A model generated the notes under the pieces. It had not been told where the DNA came from and searched no databases. It worked only from the letters and a program-made list of their open reading frames with translations. A stretch of 64,000 bases of DNA from Massilia brevitalea (GTDB lineage: Bacteria; Pseudomonadota; Gammaproteobacteria; Burkholderiales; Burkholderiaceae_D). Below are positions 39,424 to 48,559 of the stretch, piece by piece (positions within the stretch are counted from its first letter, which is position 1; each line of letters starts with the position of its first letter). The stretch is from positions 1 to 64,000 of the forward strand of contig NZ_JAULSI010000032.1 of assembly GCF_030711405.1 (NCBI RefSeq), written 5' to 3'. A program made the position numbers and the translations under genes.

Positions 39424-40014
39424 ATGACAGCACCACTCGAAATCGCGGCAAACGCCTTTGCCACCGCCGCCATCCTGCTGGCGGGACGCAACAGCATCCA
39501 CACCTGGTGGACCGGCATCGTCGGTTGCGCGCTGTTTGCCGTCGTCTTCTTCCAGGCGAACCTGTATGCCGACGTGGTGCTGCAGGTGTTCTTCGTCCTG
39601 TCGAGCGTGGCCGGCTGGCGCCTGTGGCTGCGCGGCAACCACGGACATGCCCTCGTGGTGCGCCCGGCCGAGCTGCGCAGCCTGGCCTGGATCGTGCCGC
39701 TCGGCCTTGCCTGCGCCGCCGGCTACGGCGCGCTGCTGCACTTCTGGACCGACGCCTACGCGCCGTTCGCCGACTCGATGGTGCTGGTGTTCAGCGTGAT
39801 CGCCCAGCTGCTGCTGACGGGGCGCCGCATCGAGAACTGGCCATTCTGGCTGCTGGTGAACTCGATCGCCGTGCCGCTGTACGCCAGCCGCGGGCTGTAC
39901 CTGACCGCCTTCCTGTATGCGGTGTACTGGGTGAACGCCATCGTCGCCTGGCTGCGCTGGAGGAAGCTCGCGCGCCTGCAAATGGAAGGCAGCGCCGTGC
40001 CGGCCGAAGCATGA
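39424..40014 (+). CDS. pnuC: Nicotinamide riboside transporter PnuC
   Basis: 196 residues with about seven membrane helices. Family motifs: SIHTWWTGIVGCALFAVVFF, YADVVLQVFFVLSSVAGW and the C-terminal YLTAFLYAVYWVNAIVAWLRW. PnuC proteins facilitate vitamin uptake; the overlapping nadR gene (ATGA) identifies nicotinamide riboside as the ligand rather than thiamine. The 234-nt upstream gap, divergent from zwf, holds the promoters; no operator was recognised. Confidence 0.92.
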   Translation: MTAPLEIAANAFATAAILLAGRNSIHTWWTGIVGCALFAVVFFQANLYADVVLQVFFVLSSVAGWRLWLRGNHGHALVVRPAELRSLAWIVPLGLACAAGYGALLHFWTDAYAPFADSMVLVFSVIAQLLLTGRRIENWPFWLLVNSIAVPLYASRGLYLTAFLYAVYWVNAIVAWLRWRKLARLQMEGSAVPAEA

Positions 40015-41057
40015 AGCGCTACCGGCGCGGCCTGGTGGTCGGGAAGTTCTGTCCGCTGCACCGTGGCCACATGCACCTGATCGGGAGCGCGCTCGGTGCC
40101 TGCAACGAGGTGCTGGTGATCAGCTATACGAAGCCCGACTTCGCGCATTGCGATACCGGGGCGCGCGCCGGCTGGCTGTCCGCTTTGTTCCCGCAGGCGC
40201 AGCGGCTGGTGATCGACGACGCCGTGCTGGCCGAGGCTTTCCGCCGGGGCGAGACCGACCGCCACGCGACCGTGCCGCCCAACGATGCGCCGGCCGGCGT
40301 GCACCGCGAATTCTGCGCCTGGCTGTGCTGGACCCTGGGCGGCGGCGCGGTCGATGCGGTGTTCACCAGCGAAGATTATGGGAACGGTTTTGCCGCCGTG
40401 CTGACGGCGGCGTTGTCGAAGCGCCTGGGGCGTTCGCACCAGGTCGAGCACGTGTGCGTCAACCTGGCGCGGCAGGCGGTGCCGGTGTCAGGCACCCAGG
40501 TGCGCGCCGATCCCGCCACCTGGCGCGCCTTTCTCGATCCGCTGGTGTATGCCGATTTTGTCGACCGCGTCTGCATTCTCGGCGGCGAGTCGAGCGGCAA
40601 GACCACGCTGGTCGAGGCGCTGGCCGCCGCGCTCGGGACCACGGCCGTTCCTGAAGTGGGCCGCACGCGCTGGGAAGAGAAGGGCGGCCAGTTCGTTTTT
40701 GAGGACATGCGCGCCATTGCCGAGGACCAGGTCGCGCTCGAGATCGCGCTGGCACAGGAGGCGCGCGGTCCGCTGATTTGCGACGGCAGCGCGCTGACCA
40801 CGGTGTTCTACAGTCAGGACGGCTACGGCAAGGTCGATCCGGCCGTGACCCGGCTGGCCCGTCGCCGCTATACCCACACCTTCGTCTGCGCGCCGGACTT
40901 CCCGTTTGTGCAGGACGGCACGCGGCGCGATGCGGCTTTTCGGCAGCGCCAGCACGACTGGTACGTGGAGACGCTGGACCGGGCAGGCATCGCGTTTAGC
41001 GTCCTGCATGGCCCGGTGCATGAACGGGTGCGCCAGGCCCTGTTACTGCTGCGCTGA
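40011..41057 (+). CDS. nadR: NadR-type NMN adenylyltransferase / ribosylnicotinamide kinase
   Basis: 348 residues, bifunctional. The N-terminal adenylyltransferase domain begins at once with VVGKFCPLHRGHMHL (about 10-23). The kinase domain has a P-loop GGESSGKT (about 191-198). It converts nicotinamide riboside to NMN and then NAD. The helix-turn-helix repressor domain found at the N-terminus of E. coli NadR is absent, so it cannot act as a DNA-binding repressor. Its ATG overlaps the pnuC stop, coupling uptake and phosphorylation. Confidence 0.94.
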   Translation: MKRYRRGLVVGKFCPLHRGHMHLIGSALGACNEVLVISYTKPDFAHCDTGARAGWLSALFPQAQRLVIDDAVLAEAFRRGETDRHATVPPNDAPAGVHREFCAWLCWTLGGGAVDAVFTSEDYGNGFAAVLTAALSKRLGRSHQVEHVCVNLARQAVPVSGTQVRADPATWRAFLDPLVYADFVDRVCILGGESSGKTTLVEALAAALGTTAVPEVGRTRWEEKGGQFVFEDMRAIAEDQVALEIALAQEARGPLICDGSALTTVFYSQDGYGKVDPAVTRLARRRYTHTFVCAPDFPFVQDGTRRDAAFRQRQHDWYVETLDRAGIAFSVLHGPVHERVRQALLLLR

Positions 41058-41073
41058 TCCGCGCGGCTATGGG

Positions 41074-41967
41074 CTATCCCTTGTACCGGATCGCGTCGAT
41101 CACCAGCCCGAGCGCCCGCGAGGACTGGCGCCGGCTCGGGTAGTAGGCGAACAGTCCCGGAAAGCGCGGACACCAGTCCTGCATCACGCTCACCAGCCGC
41201 CCGTCCTGCACATACGGCGCCGTCATCTCCTCGGGCAGGAAGCCGATGCCGCAGCCATCGAGCGCCACCTGCAGGATGTGCGGCGCGGTATTGCACACCA
41301 CCTGGCCGCGCACGCGCAGTTCCAGGCTTTGCCCTGCGTGCTCCAGCTCCCACGCATACAGCCCGTCGCTGCTGGCCAGGCGCAGGGCGATGCAGTTGTG
41401 CTTCATGAGGTCTTGCGGCGTGCCTGGTACCGGACGATTGGCGAAGTAGGCCGGCGAGGCGACGATGGACATCGGCATGTCGACGGTGAGGCGCACTGCG
41501 ATCATGTCCTTGTCGACCTGGTCGCCGTAGCGCACGCCGATGTCGAAGCGCTCGGCGGCGATGTCGACCAGGCGGTAGTCCGAGCTCAGTTCCACGTGCA
41601 GATCCGGGTAGAGCGGCAGCAGCGGCGCCAGGCGCGGCCAGAGCAGGCTTTCGATCACGTGGTCGATGGCGGTGATGCGGATGGTGCCGGCCGGCTTGTC
41701 GCCCAGGTCGCTCACCGCCGTGATCTCGGCCTCGATTTCTTCCAGGCGCGGGCCGACGTTCTGCAGCAGGCGCTCGCCGGCTTCGGTGGGCGAGACGCTG
41801 CGCGTGGTGCGCGTGAGCAGGCGCACGCCGAGGCGCTCTTCGAGGCCGCGGATGATGTGGCTCAGCGCCGACTGGGTCATGCCCAGTTGGGCGGCGGCGC
41901 GCGTGAAGCTGCGCTCGCGGGCGACGGCGAGGAAGACCAGGATGTCGTTGATGTTGTCGCGGGCCAT
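41074..41967 (-). CDS. LysR family transcriptional regulator
   Basis: 297 residues, paralogue of the regulator at 36179. HTH: FLAVARERSFTRAAAQLGMT, LSHIIRGLEERLG, RTTRSVSPTEAGERLL. The effector domain ends [21 protein letters not shown]. The start at 41967 is chosen; the longer frame would begin inside the box at 42047. That box lies 80 nt upstream, between this gene and the divergent alcohol dehydrogenase, which it probably controls. Confidence 0.93.
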   Translation of the reverse strand: MARDNINDILVFLAVARERSFTRAAAQLGMTQSALSHIIRGLEERLGVRLLTRTTRSVSPTEAGERLLQNVGPRLEEIEAEITAVSDLGDKPAGTIRITAIDHVIESLLWPRLAPLLPLYPDLHVELSSDYRLVDIAAERFDIGVRYGDQVDKDMIAVRLTVDMPMSIVASPAYFANRPVPGTPQDLMKHNCIALRLASSDGLYAWELEHAGQSLELRVRGQVVCNTAPHILQVALDGCGIGFLPEEMTAPYVQDGRLVSVMQDWCPRFPGLFAYYPSRRQSSRALGLVIDAIRYKG

Positions 41968-42046
41968 GGTGTGCAAATCGAGAGGTGGACGACGCCGTTT
42001 GGCGGATTCGTTTATGATACCGCGCACCGAATCGACGTGTCGATTC

Positions 42047-42061
42047 ATGATGAATATTCAT
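42047..42061. promoter_or_regulatory. LysR-type box ATGA-N7-TCAT (copy 4)
   Basis: Perfect ATGA-N7-TCAT in TTCATGA...TCATAAG, between the LysR gene (80 nt) and the alcohol dehydrogenase gene (117 nt). Confidence 0.75.
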
Positions 42062-42177
42062 AAGGGCATGCAAATTCGCCTTCGTTCTGCCTGCCTTTTT
42101 GCCTGTACCATCCTCCCCCTGATTCGGCCTCGCGCCCCGCAAGCGCCAGGTCCTCGTACAACCTCAAAGGACTACCC

Positions 42178-43227
42178 ATGACCGTCAAAGCCTACGGCGC
42201 CCACGCCGGCGACCAGCCCCTCGTTTCCCTCGACATCACCCGCCGCGAGCCGGGTCCGCACGACGTGCAGATCGACATCGCCTTCTGCGGCGTCTGCCAC
42301 TCGGACCTGCACCAGGTGCGCGGCGAATGGGCCGGCACCATGTACCCGTGCGTGCCGGGCCACGAGATCGTCGGCCGCGTCGCCAGTGTCGGCGCCCACG
42401 TCAGCAAGCACAAGGTCGGCGACCTGGTCGGCGTCGGCTGCATGGTCGACAGTTGCAAGCATTGCGGCGATTGCGAAGACGGCCTGGAAAACTACTGCGA
42501 CGGCATGGTCGGCACCTACAACGGCCCGACCGCCGACGCGCCGGGCCACACCCTGGGCGGCTATTCCGAACAGATCGTGGTGCACGAACGCTTCGTGCTG
42601 AGCGTGACGCACGCCGAAGACCAGCTGGCCGCGGTGGCGCCGCTGCTGTGCGCCGGCATCACCACGTACTCGCCGCTGCGCCACTGGAACGCCGGCCCCG
42701 GCAAGCGCGTGGGCATCGTCGGCATCGGCGGCCTGGGTCACATGGGCATCAAGCTGGCGCGCGCGATGGGCGCCCACGTGGTGGCGTTCACGACCTCGGA
42801 AGCCAAGCGCGCCGATGCACTGGCGCTCGGCGCCCATGAAGTCGTAGTCTCGCGCGATGCCGACGCGATGGCAACGCAAGCCAAGACCCTGGACCTGATC
42901 GTCAACACCGTCGCCGCCCCGCACGACCTGGACGCCTTCCTGACCCTGTTGAAACGCGACGGCACCATGGTGCTGGTCGGTGCGCCTTCGTCCCCGCACC
43001 CGTCGCCGCAGGTGTTCAACCTGATCATGAAGCGCCGCGCGATTGCCGGCTCGATGATCGGCGGTATCCCGGAAACCCAGGAAATGCTGGACTTCTGCGC
43101 CGAGCACGGCATCGTGGCCGACATCGAACTGATCCGCGCCGACGAGATCAACGCCGCCTACGAGCGCATGCTGGAGGGCGACGTGAAGTACCGCTTCGTG
43201 ATCGACAGCGCTACCCTGGCCGCCTGA
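42178..43227 (+). CDS. Zinc-dependent alcohol dehydrogenase (YahK/CAD type)
   Basis: 349 residues, medium-chain dehydrogenase. The catalytic zinc region is FCGVCHSDLHQV (Cys37, Cys40, His41) and GHEIVG (His62, Glu63). The structural zinc is held by Cys93, Cys96, Cys99 and Cys107 (CKHCGDCEDGLENYC). The Rossmann motif is GIGGLGHMG. YahK-type enzymes reduce a broad range of aldehydes with NADPH. It is divergent from a LysR gene and followed 35 nt later by an MFS gene. Confidence 0.94.
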   Translation: MTVKAYGAHAGDQPLVSLDITRREPGPHDVQIDIAFCGVCHSDLHQVRGEWAGTMYPCVPGHEIVGRVASVGAHVSKHKVGDLVGVGCMVDSCKHCGDCEDGLENYCDGMVGTYNGPTADAPGHTLGGYSEQIVVHERFVLSVTHAEDQLAAVAPLLCAGITTYSPLRHWNAGPGKRVGIVGIGGLGHMGIKLARAMGAHVVAFTTSEAKRADALALGAHEVVVSRDADAMATQAKTLDLIVNTVAAPHDLDAFLTLLKRDGTMVLVGAPSSPHPSPQVFNLIMKRRAIAGSMIGGIPETQEMLDFCAEHGIVADIELIRADEINAAYERMLEGDVKYRFVIDSATLAA

Positions 43228-43262
43228 TCCACCACCGCTAGGGAAGAAAGAACGGCAAGCGC

Positions 43263-44501
43263 ATGAACCCGCAAGCATCGACAAGCAATCCCGGTCTGGC
43301 GGGTAACAGTAGTCCGGCGATCATTCCAGCCTGGGGCGCCGTGTTCGCCATGGCCCTCGGCGCGTTTGCCCTGGTGGCATCCGAGTTCATGCCGGTCAGC
43401 CTGCTCACGCCGGTGGCGGCGGACCTCGGCATCAGCGAGGGCCAGGCCGGGCAGGCGATCTCGGTGTCCGGGGCGTTTGCCCTGCTCACCAGCCTGTTCA
43501 TGGCGCCGCTCGCCGGACGGCTGGACCGCAAGGTCCTGCTGCTCGGGCTGACGCTGATGATGATCGTCTCCAGCACGGTGGCGGCCTTTGCGCCGAACTA
43601 CACGGTCTTCATGATCGGGCGCGCGTTTATCGGCGTGGCGATCGGCGGCTTCTGGTCGATGTCGGCGGCCACCGCGATGCGGCTGGTCCCGACTGACCAG
43701 GTGCCGCGCGCGCTGGCCATCCTGAATGGCGGCAATGCCCTTGCCACCGTGGTGGCGGCGCCGCTGGGGAGCTTCCTCGGCGGCGTAATTGGCTGGCGTG
43801 GCGCCTTCTTCTGCCTGGTGCCGGTGGCGGCCATCGCGCTGGCCTGGAAGATGATCAGCCTGCCGCCGCTGCCGAGCGCGGGCGGCGCCAGCCTGGGCGC
43901 GGTGTTCCGCCTGCTCAAGCGGCCCGCCATCGTGCTCGGCATGGCGGCGACCGGCCTGTTCTTCATGGGGCAGTTCGCGCTCTACACCTACCTGCGGCCT
44001 TTCCTGGAAACGGTAACGCATGCGGGCGTGTCGACGCTGTCGCTCTTGCTGCTGCTGGTGGGCGTGGCCGGTTTCGTCGGCACCACGCTGATCGGCGGCT
44101 TCCTCAAGCAGCATATGTACCGCACGCTGGTGACGATTCCGCTGGTGATGGCGCTTATTGCCGGCGGCCTGCTGGCCTGGGGCGGCTCGGTCGCGGCCAC
44201 CGCCGTCCTGCTTTGCCTGTGGGGCCTGGTGGCGACGGCGGCGCCGGTCGGCTGGTGGACCTGGCTGGCGAAGAGCCTGCCCGACGAAGCCGAAGCCGGC
44301 GGCGGCCTGATGGTGGCGGTCGTGCAGCTGGCGATTGCCGGCGGCGCCACCCTGGGCGGGCTGCTGTTCGATGCGCGCGGCCATGCGGCGACCTTCAGCC
44401 TGAGCGCGGGCATCCTGCTGCTGGCCGCGCTGCTGGCGGCGTTGGCGGCGCGCGCGGCGCGGAGCGAAGTGCGCTCGCGGCGAATTGACCTTTGCATGTG
44501 A
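43263..44501 (+). CDS. MFS transporter, DHA1-type efflux
   Basis: 412 residues, twelve membrane helices. The DHA1 signatures are visible: ALVASEFMPVSLLTPVAADL in helix 1, LAGRLDRKVLLLG in the loop between helices 2 and 3, and a motif-C-like region. It looks like the AraJ/YdhP group of sugar or drug efflux proteins. It is downstream of the alcohol dehydrogenase in the same direction, probably the same transcript, and ends in a clear terminator. Confidence 0.92.
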   Translation: MNPQASTSNPGLAGNSSPAIIPAWGAVFAMALGAFALVASEFMPVSLLTPVAADLGISEGQAGQAISVSGAFALLTSLFMAPLAGRLDRKVLLLGLTLMMIVSSTVAAFAPNYTVFMIGRAFIGVAIGGFWSMSAATAMRLVPTDQVPRALAILNGGNALATVVAAPLGSFLGGVIGWRGAFFCLVPVAAIALAWKMISLPPLPSAGGASLGAVFRLLKRPAIVLGMAATGLFFMGQFALYTYLRPFLETVTHAGVSTLSLLLLLVGVAGFVGTTLIGGFLKQHMYRTLVTIPLVMALIAGGLLAWGGSVAATAVLLCLWGLVATAAPVGWWTWLAKSLPDEAEAGGGLMVAVVQLAIAGGATLGGLLFDARGHAATFSLSAGILLLAALLAALAARAARSEVRSRRIDLCM

Positions 44502-44538
44502 AACCGGCCCATCTGCATGCGCAGCGGGCCGGTTTTTT
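44502..44538 (+). terminator. Intrinsic terminator after the MFS gene
   Basis: AACCGGCCC and GGGCCGGTT form a nine-pair stem followed by six T. It lies right after the MFS stop and touches the stop of the convergent TPR gene. Confidence 0.92.
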
Positions 44539-45943
44539 ATTGGCGTTTCGCCGGCCTTGCGGGCGGGGCGCCCAGGGCCGCGATTTCGCTCTGCGCCTCA
44601 CGCACGTCCGGGTGCTGGGCGCCGAGCAGCGGCAGCAGCGTTGCATGCACCTGCTGCTGGAGCGCGAGCGCGCGGGCGCGGTCGCCCCTGGCGCGGTAGA
44701 CCAGCGCCATGTCGCCGCGCACCCGTTCGATCGCATACACGTTCGAGCCGGCCGTGGACGGATAGCTTTGCAGCGCCTGTTCGTACAGCGGCAGCGCCAG
44801 GTCGGACCGGCCCAGTGCGTGCTGGACTTCGCCGGTATTGCCCTGCATGTCGGCCAGCGCCTGCTGCCAGGTGTTGGCGTCGAGCCGCGCCTGCACCAGT
44901 CGATTGCGGGCGGCAGCCAGGGCATCGCGCCCGCCGTTGCGCTTCTCGGCCTCCCATTGCGCCTGGGCTTCGGCCAGCGCCGCCTGGCTGCTTGCACGGC
45001 CGGCTTGAATGCGCGCCAGCGCCGCTTCGCCCATGGCCAGCGCGTCCTTCAGCCGCCCGTGGCGCACCTGCAGGGCCATGTCGCTTTGTGTGTTCTCCAG
45101 TTCCGCGCGCAGTGCGTCCTGGCGGGGCTGCCCGGACAGGCGCTGCGGTGCCAGCGCTTCGGCTTCCTTGTAACGGCCCTGGGCGTAATAGATGCTGGCA
45201 CGCTCGGCGTTCAGGCGCCGCAGCCTGGGCGCGCTTGCCGCGTCTCCTGCCGCCCCGCGTACGCGCTCGGACAGTTCGTTCACCAGCGCCTCGGCGCGCT
45301 CGTTGTCTTCCGCGCGGTAGAAGTGATCGGCGGCCGCCAGGTAGGCGGCGTAGCTGGTGCCCTCGAGCGGCGCCTGGTCCGCAGGCAGCGCCGCCAGCAG
45401 GCGTGGCGCGAGCGTGTTCATGGTCGGGTCGTCGCTCATCGCGCTGGCCAGCAGCATCAGCTCGCGTGCCACGGACAGTGCCAGCGGATCATTTGCGTCC
45501 CTGATTTTGTCGACTACCGCGAGTGCTGATTCGAACAGGCTCAGCGCCAGGGGGCAATGGTCGGTATTACGGGCGGTGCGTGCGCGCCGCTGCAGGTCTT
45601 GCGCCAGCGTGGCGCTGGGGGAGGCCGCGTGCCAGATGGTTGCGGCGCGCTCGGCCATGTCGAGCGCCGCCTTGCGGTTGGCGTCGCGCTGCGCCTGCGG
45701 CCCGCCCTGGGGCGCCGTTGCGAACGCGAGGTCGGCCAGCGCGGCAGCGAGGTTCAGGTTCTCGGGGCCGGGGTCCGCCCTGGCCCGGTCGAGGCCCTGG
45801 CTGGCGCGCGCCAGGGCCTCGGGATCCGCCTTGTAGACCGGGGTATCGCAGGCGATGGCAACGGGCAGCGCGACCGGAACCGGCGCTTGCGCAAAGGCGC
45901 CGGCGCAGGCGCCCAATAACAGGAGGAGCAGGGGCCGGGTCAT
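44537..45943 (-). CDS. Tetratricopeptide-repeat protein, exported
   Basis: 468 residues. Signal peptide LLLLLLGACAGAFAQA. The remainder is helical with TPR-like units, clearest at the C-terminus (ALGRSDLALPLYEQALQSYP, ERVRGDMALVYRARGDRARALALQQQ). The start at 45943 puts the signal peptide first; an ATG at 45973 would overlap the upstream gene by 16 nt. It probably mediates protein contacts in the periplasm; function unknown. Immediately downstream of the TonB-C gene. Confidence 0.8.
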   Translation of the reverse strand: MTRPLLLLLLGACAGAFAQAPVPVALPVAIACDTPVYKADPEALARASQGLDRARADPGPENLNLAAALADLAFATAPQGGPQAQRDANRKAALDMAERAATIWHAASPSATLAQDLQRRARTARNTDHCPLALSLFESALAVVDKIRDANDPLALSVARELMLLASAMSDDPTMNTLAPRLLAALPADQAPLEGTSYAAYLAAADHFYRAEDNERAEALVNELSERVRGAAGDAASAPRLRRLNAERASIYYAQGRYKEAEALAPQRLSGQPRQDALRAELENTQSDMALQVRHGRLKDALAMGEAALARIQAGRASSQAALAEAQAQWEAEKRNGGRDALAAARNRLVQARLDANTWQQALADMQGNTGEVQHALGRSDLALPLYEQALQSYPSTAGSNVYAIERVRGDMALVYRARGDRARALALQQQVHATLLPLLGAQHPDVREAQSEIAALGAPPARPAKRQ

Positions 45944-45957
45944 TGACGGAGGGCGCT

Positions 45958-46335
45958 TCAATCGAGTGTCCATACGTATTGCACGTAAACCGTGTTTTGC
46001 ACCGGCTGGCCGTCGAGACTGGCCGGGCGGAAGCGGCAGCGCGTCAGGGCGCCGTAGGCGGCGTTGTCGAGATGGGGAAAGCCCGAGCTGCGGGCGATTG
46101 CCGCGCCCAGCAGGCGTCCGTTTGCCGCCACCGTGAACCTGAGCGTCACCACGCCGGTCTCCTCGTTGCGAATCGAGGCGCGCGGATAGGCGGGCCGTGG
46201 GCAGAGGTCCCAGGACAGCACTTCGGCGGTCGCGCTGATGCGGGCGAACTTGGGGGAATACGGGGCGGCAGGCTCGGGCACAGCGGCCCAGGCCAGGGCC
46301 GGCAACAGCAGGATGGGAAGGAGGAGTAGGCGCAT
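45958..46335 (-). CDS. Energy transducer TonB C-terminal domain protein
   Basis: 125 residues. The N-terminus looks like a cleaved signal peptide (LLLPILLLPALAWA) rather than a TonB anchor, and the Pro-rich linker is absent. The TonB_C domain is recognisable: CPRPAYPRASIRNEETGVVTL, SSGFPHLDNAAYGALTRCRF. Such short forms cannot reach ExbB/D and are usually of unknown role. Likely an operon with the TPR gene. Confidence 0.8.
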   Translation of the reverse strand: MRLLLLPILLLPALAWAAVPEPAAPYSPKFARISATAEVLSWDLCPRPAYPRASIRNEETGVVTLRFTVAANGRLLGAAIARSSGFPHLDNAAYGALTRCRFRPASLDGQPVQNTVYVQYVWTLD

Positions 46336-46422
46336 CGCTGGGCTCGTCAGGAATACTGGAAGTATAGCCAACATGGCTAACCAGGGCGACAGGAATCTCG
46401 CGCCGCCCCTGCCTGCCAGCCC

Positions 46423-48057
46423 TTACCGCGCTGCGTCGGCCGGCGCTGGCGCCCAGGCTTCCGGCGCCACCACGTGCGAGGTGGCCGGCTCCTGCATGTA
46501 GTGCGGCGACGTCAGCTGCACGCCATGGCGGTTGAACTCGTCCACGATGCGCCCATGCAGGCGGCTGCGCAGCGCCACGCGCTCGTGCGGGTCCAGCACG
46601 CCGGACTGCGCCACCAGGCGGTATTCGATATAAAAGTCCGACAATGCCGCCTGTGCGATGAAGGGCGCCGGCTCGGACAGGATGCCCTGCGTATCGCGCG
46701 CCGCCTGCAGCAGCAAGGCATGCACCTGGCGCCAGGGCGTGTCGTAGCCGACCGTCACGGCCGCTTCCAGCGCGAAGCCATCTTCCACGCCGGTGCGCGA
46801 GAAATTCCTGGTCGTGTTCGACAGCACCAGCGCATTCGGCAGCGAAATCTCCGCCCCCAGTCCGGTGCGCAGCCGGGTCTCGAACATGCCGAGTTCCACC
46901 ACCGTGCCCTCGGCCTCGCCGATGCGCACGTACTCGCCCTTGCGCAGGGTGCGCGTGTACATCAGGATCAGGCCCGAGGCGCCTTGCGCCACCAGGCTGG
47001 AGCCGCCGATCGACACCATCACGCCGGCCAGCACGGTCACGCCCTGGAAGGCGGCGGTGTGCGAGCCGGGGAGATAAGGATAGGCCATCGCCAGCGCAAA
47101 CAGCACGATGGCCACGTTCACCAGGCGGCGCGTGGGCGGCGCCGTGTCCTGGTCGAGCCAGCCCGCTTCGAGTTCGCCGCGTTCCACGCGCTTGAGGATC
47201 GAGCCGGCGGTGCGGATCGCCATCCGCGCCAGCACGGCGATCACGGCCACTACCAGCAGGCCGGGCAGGGCGCGGCCGATGCCGCCCATGATGTCGAAGC
47301 CGGTGGCGATCAAATAGTCGCGCAGGCGGTCGCCCCAGTCGTGGAAGTAGGGGATGTGCCCGAGCAGGAAGGTCAGCCACAGGAAGGTGGCGAACAGGCG
47401 CAGCGCCCACAGCAGCAGGCCGGCCAGCTGGCGCAGCATGCGCACGATGTAGTCGGCGTCGAGCAGGGCGACGTCCTGGAAGCGCACCTGCTCCAGCTTG
47501 CGGCTGACCGAGCGCTTGGTGAACGCGCGCACGCGCCGGTGCAGGATGCCCAGGCTGCGCAGCACCAGCCAGTAGCCCAGCGTCGCGGCCAGGCACCAGG
47601 CGCCGGCGACCAGCAGGGCGCGCGGGCTGCCCTGTTCGCGCCGTTCGAGCAGCACGCGGTTCAGCGCCGTCGCCGCTTCCTGCGCCACCTCGTCGACGGT
47701 GTCGCCGGCCAGGGTGTTGACGTCGTTCGCGGTGACCAGGAACAGCAGGTTCCCATCCAGCAGCACCTGGGTGCCTTCGCCGATCGAGCGCGTGCCGGCA
47801 TGCTGCGGACCGCCGGCAGCGATGGCCTTGTCGAGGCGCTTGCTGGCGCCGTCGGCGCGGTCCCGGGCCGGAAAGCCGGCCAGGCTGGAGCGGAACACGA
47901 AGATGGTGCGCGCGCCGACGTTCAGTTCGGCCGTGGCGACGGTTGCGGCGGCGGCCGGTTGCCCCGCGAGCGTCGCCTGCGGCGCTGTCTGCGCCTGGCT
48001 CAGCGCACTGAAGACGAGGATGGTCAGGAAAACAAGGAGGCGAACCGGGGCAAGCAT
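46423..48057 (-). CDS. MscS-family mechanosensitive channel
   Basis: 544 residues. Signal peptide (LLVFLTILVFSALSQAQ), a periplasmic domain of about 130 residues, then five or so membrane helices. The pore helix and beta domain are seen in VTVLAGVMVSIGGSSLVAQGASGLILMYTR and RKGEYVRIGEAEGTVVELGMFETRLRTGLGAEISLPNA, typical of MscS. It releases osmolytes on hypo-osmotic shock. The ATG at 48057 is chosen because the signal peptide follows; ATGs further upstream are possible. Confidence 0.9.
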   Translation of the reverse strand: MLAPVRLLVFLTILVFSALSQAQTAPQATLAGQPAAAATVATAELNVGARTIFVFRSSLAGFPARDRADGASKRLDKAIAAGGPQHAGTRSIGEGTQVLLDGNLLFLVTANDVNTLAGDTVDEVAQEAATALNRVLLERREQGSPRALLVAGAWCLAATLGYWLVLRSLGILHRRVRAFTKRSVSRKLEQVRFQDVALLDADYIVRMLRQLAGLLLWALRLFATFLWLTFLLGHIPYFHDWGDRLRDYLIATGFDIMGGIGRALPGLLVVAVIAVLARMAIRTAGSILKRVERGELEAGWLDQDTAPPTRRLVNVAIVLFALAMAYPYLPGSHTAAFQGVTVLAGVMVSIGGSSLVAQGASGLILMYTRTLRKGEYVRIGEAEGTVVELGMFETRLRTGLGAEISLPNALVLSNTTRNFSRTGVEDGFALEAAVTVGYDTPWRQVHALLLQAARDTQGILSEPAPFIAQAALSDFYIEYRLVAQSGVLDPHERVALRSRLHGRIVDEFNRHGVQLTSPHYMQEPATSHVVAPEAWAPAPADAAR

Positions 48058-48154
48058 GGATGGTTGCTGTTGGGAAAAACCCGCAATGATGCCATGCATC
48101 GACGCGCTTGTCTGTGGCGCGAAAGCCGCTCTCTCGTGGAGCGCGGCGGCGCGG

Positions 48155-48559
48155 CTAGTCGGAATGCGCGATGCGCAGGCCTTCCTTATTGTCAGGCAGC
48201 CAGACCTCGGCGATGTCCGAACTGACATCGAAAAAGCCGAGCGCGTGCCTGGCTGCGAGCCGGTACACGGCGTCGTGCGCCTGGTCGATCCGGTCCCAGT
48301 CGAGGAAGGAAATATAGATCAGGTCGCGCCCGATGGTGTAGTCGGTGCCTGATTCCAGCTGTTCCGGCTCGTCCTCGGCAACCGGCGGGAATGTCTCGCT
48401 CAGCTCGGCATAAAAGGCTTGCAGCGCCGGCATGGCCAGCGCCGGATCGTCGTAGCCGTGGTCTTCCGGCCATTCGGTCTGCGCTTCGTACCAGTCGAGG
48501 AAATCGGGGCGCTTGCGTGGCGCGGCTTCGGGCGCGAAGACCATCAGGTCGTAGCTCAT
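48155..48559 (-). CDS. Hypothetical protein
   Basis: 134 residues, acidic and soluble (net acidic stretch PPVAEDEPEQLESGTDYTIG). It begins MSYDLMVFAPEAAPRKR and contains many aromatic residues (FLDWYEAQTEWPEDHGYDDP). Not assigned to a family with confidence; size and composition resemble small bacterial immunity-type proteins, but no toxin gene adjoins. The ATG at 48559 is chosen over a long upstream extension that is low-complexity. Confidence 0.7.
   Translation of the reverse strand: MSYDLMVFAPEAAPRKRPDFLDWYEAQTEWPEDHGYDDPALAMPALQAFYAELSETFPPVAEDEPEQLESGTDYTIGRDLIYISFLDWDRIDQAHDAVYRLAARHALGFFDVSSDIAEVWLPDNKEGLRIAHSD

Noticed and set aside
44537..47596. 1019-codon minus-strand frame as one giant protein
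   Set aside because: Only the last 468 codons (TPR protein) are real; the first part is another frame of the MscS channel and TonB-C genes.
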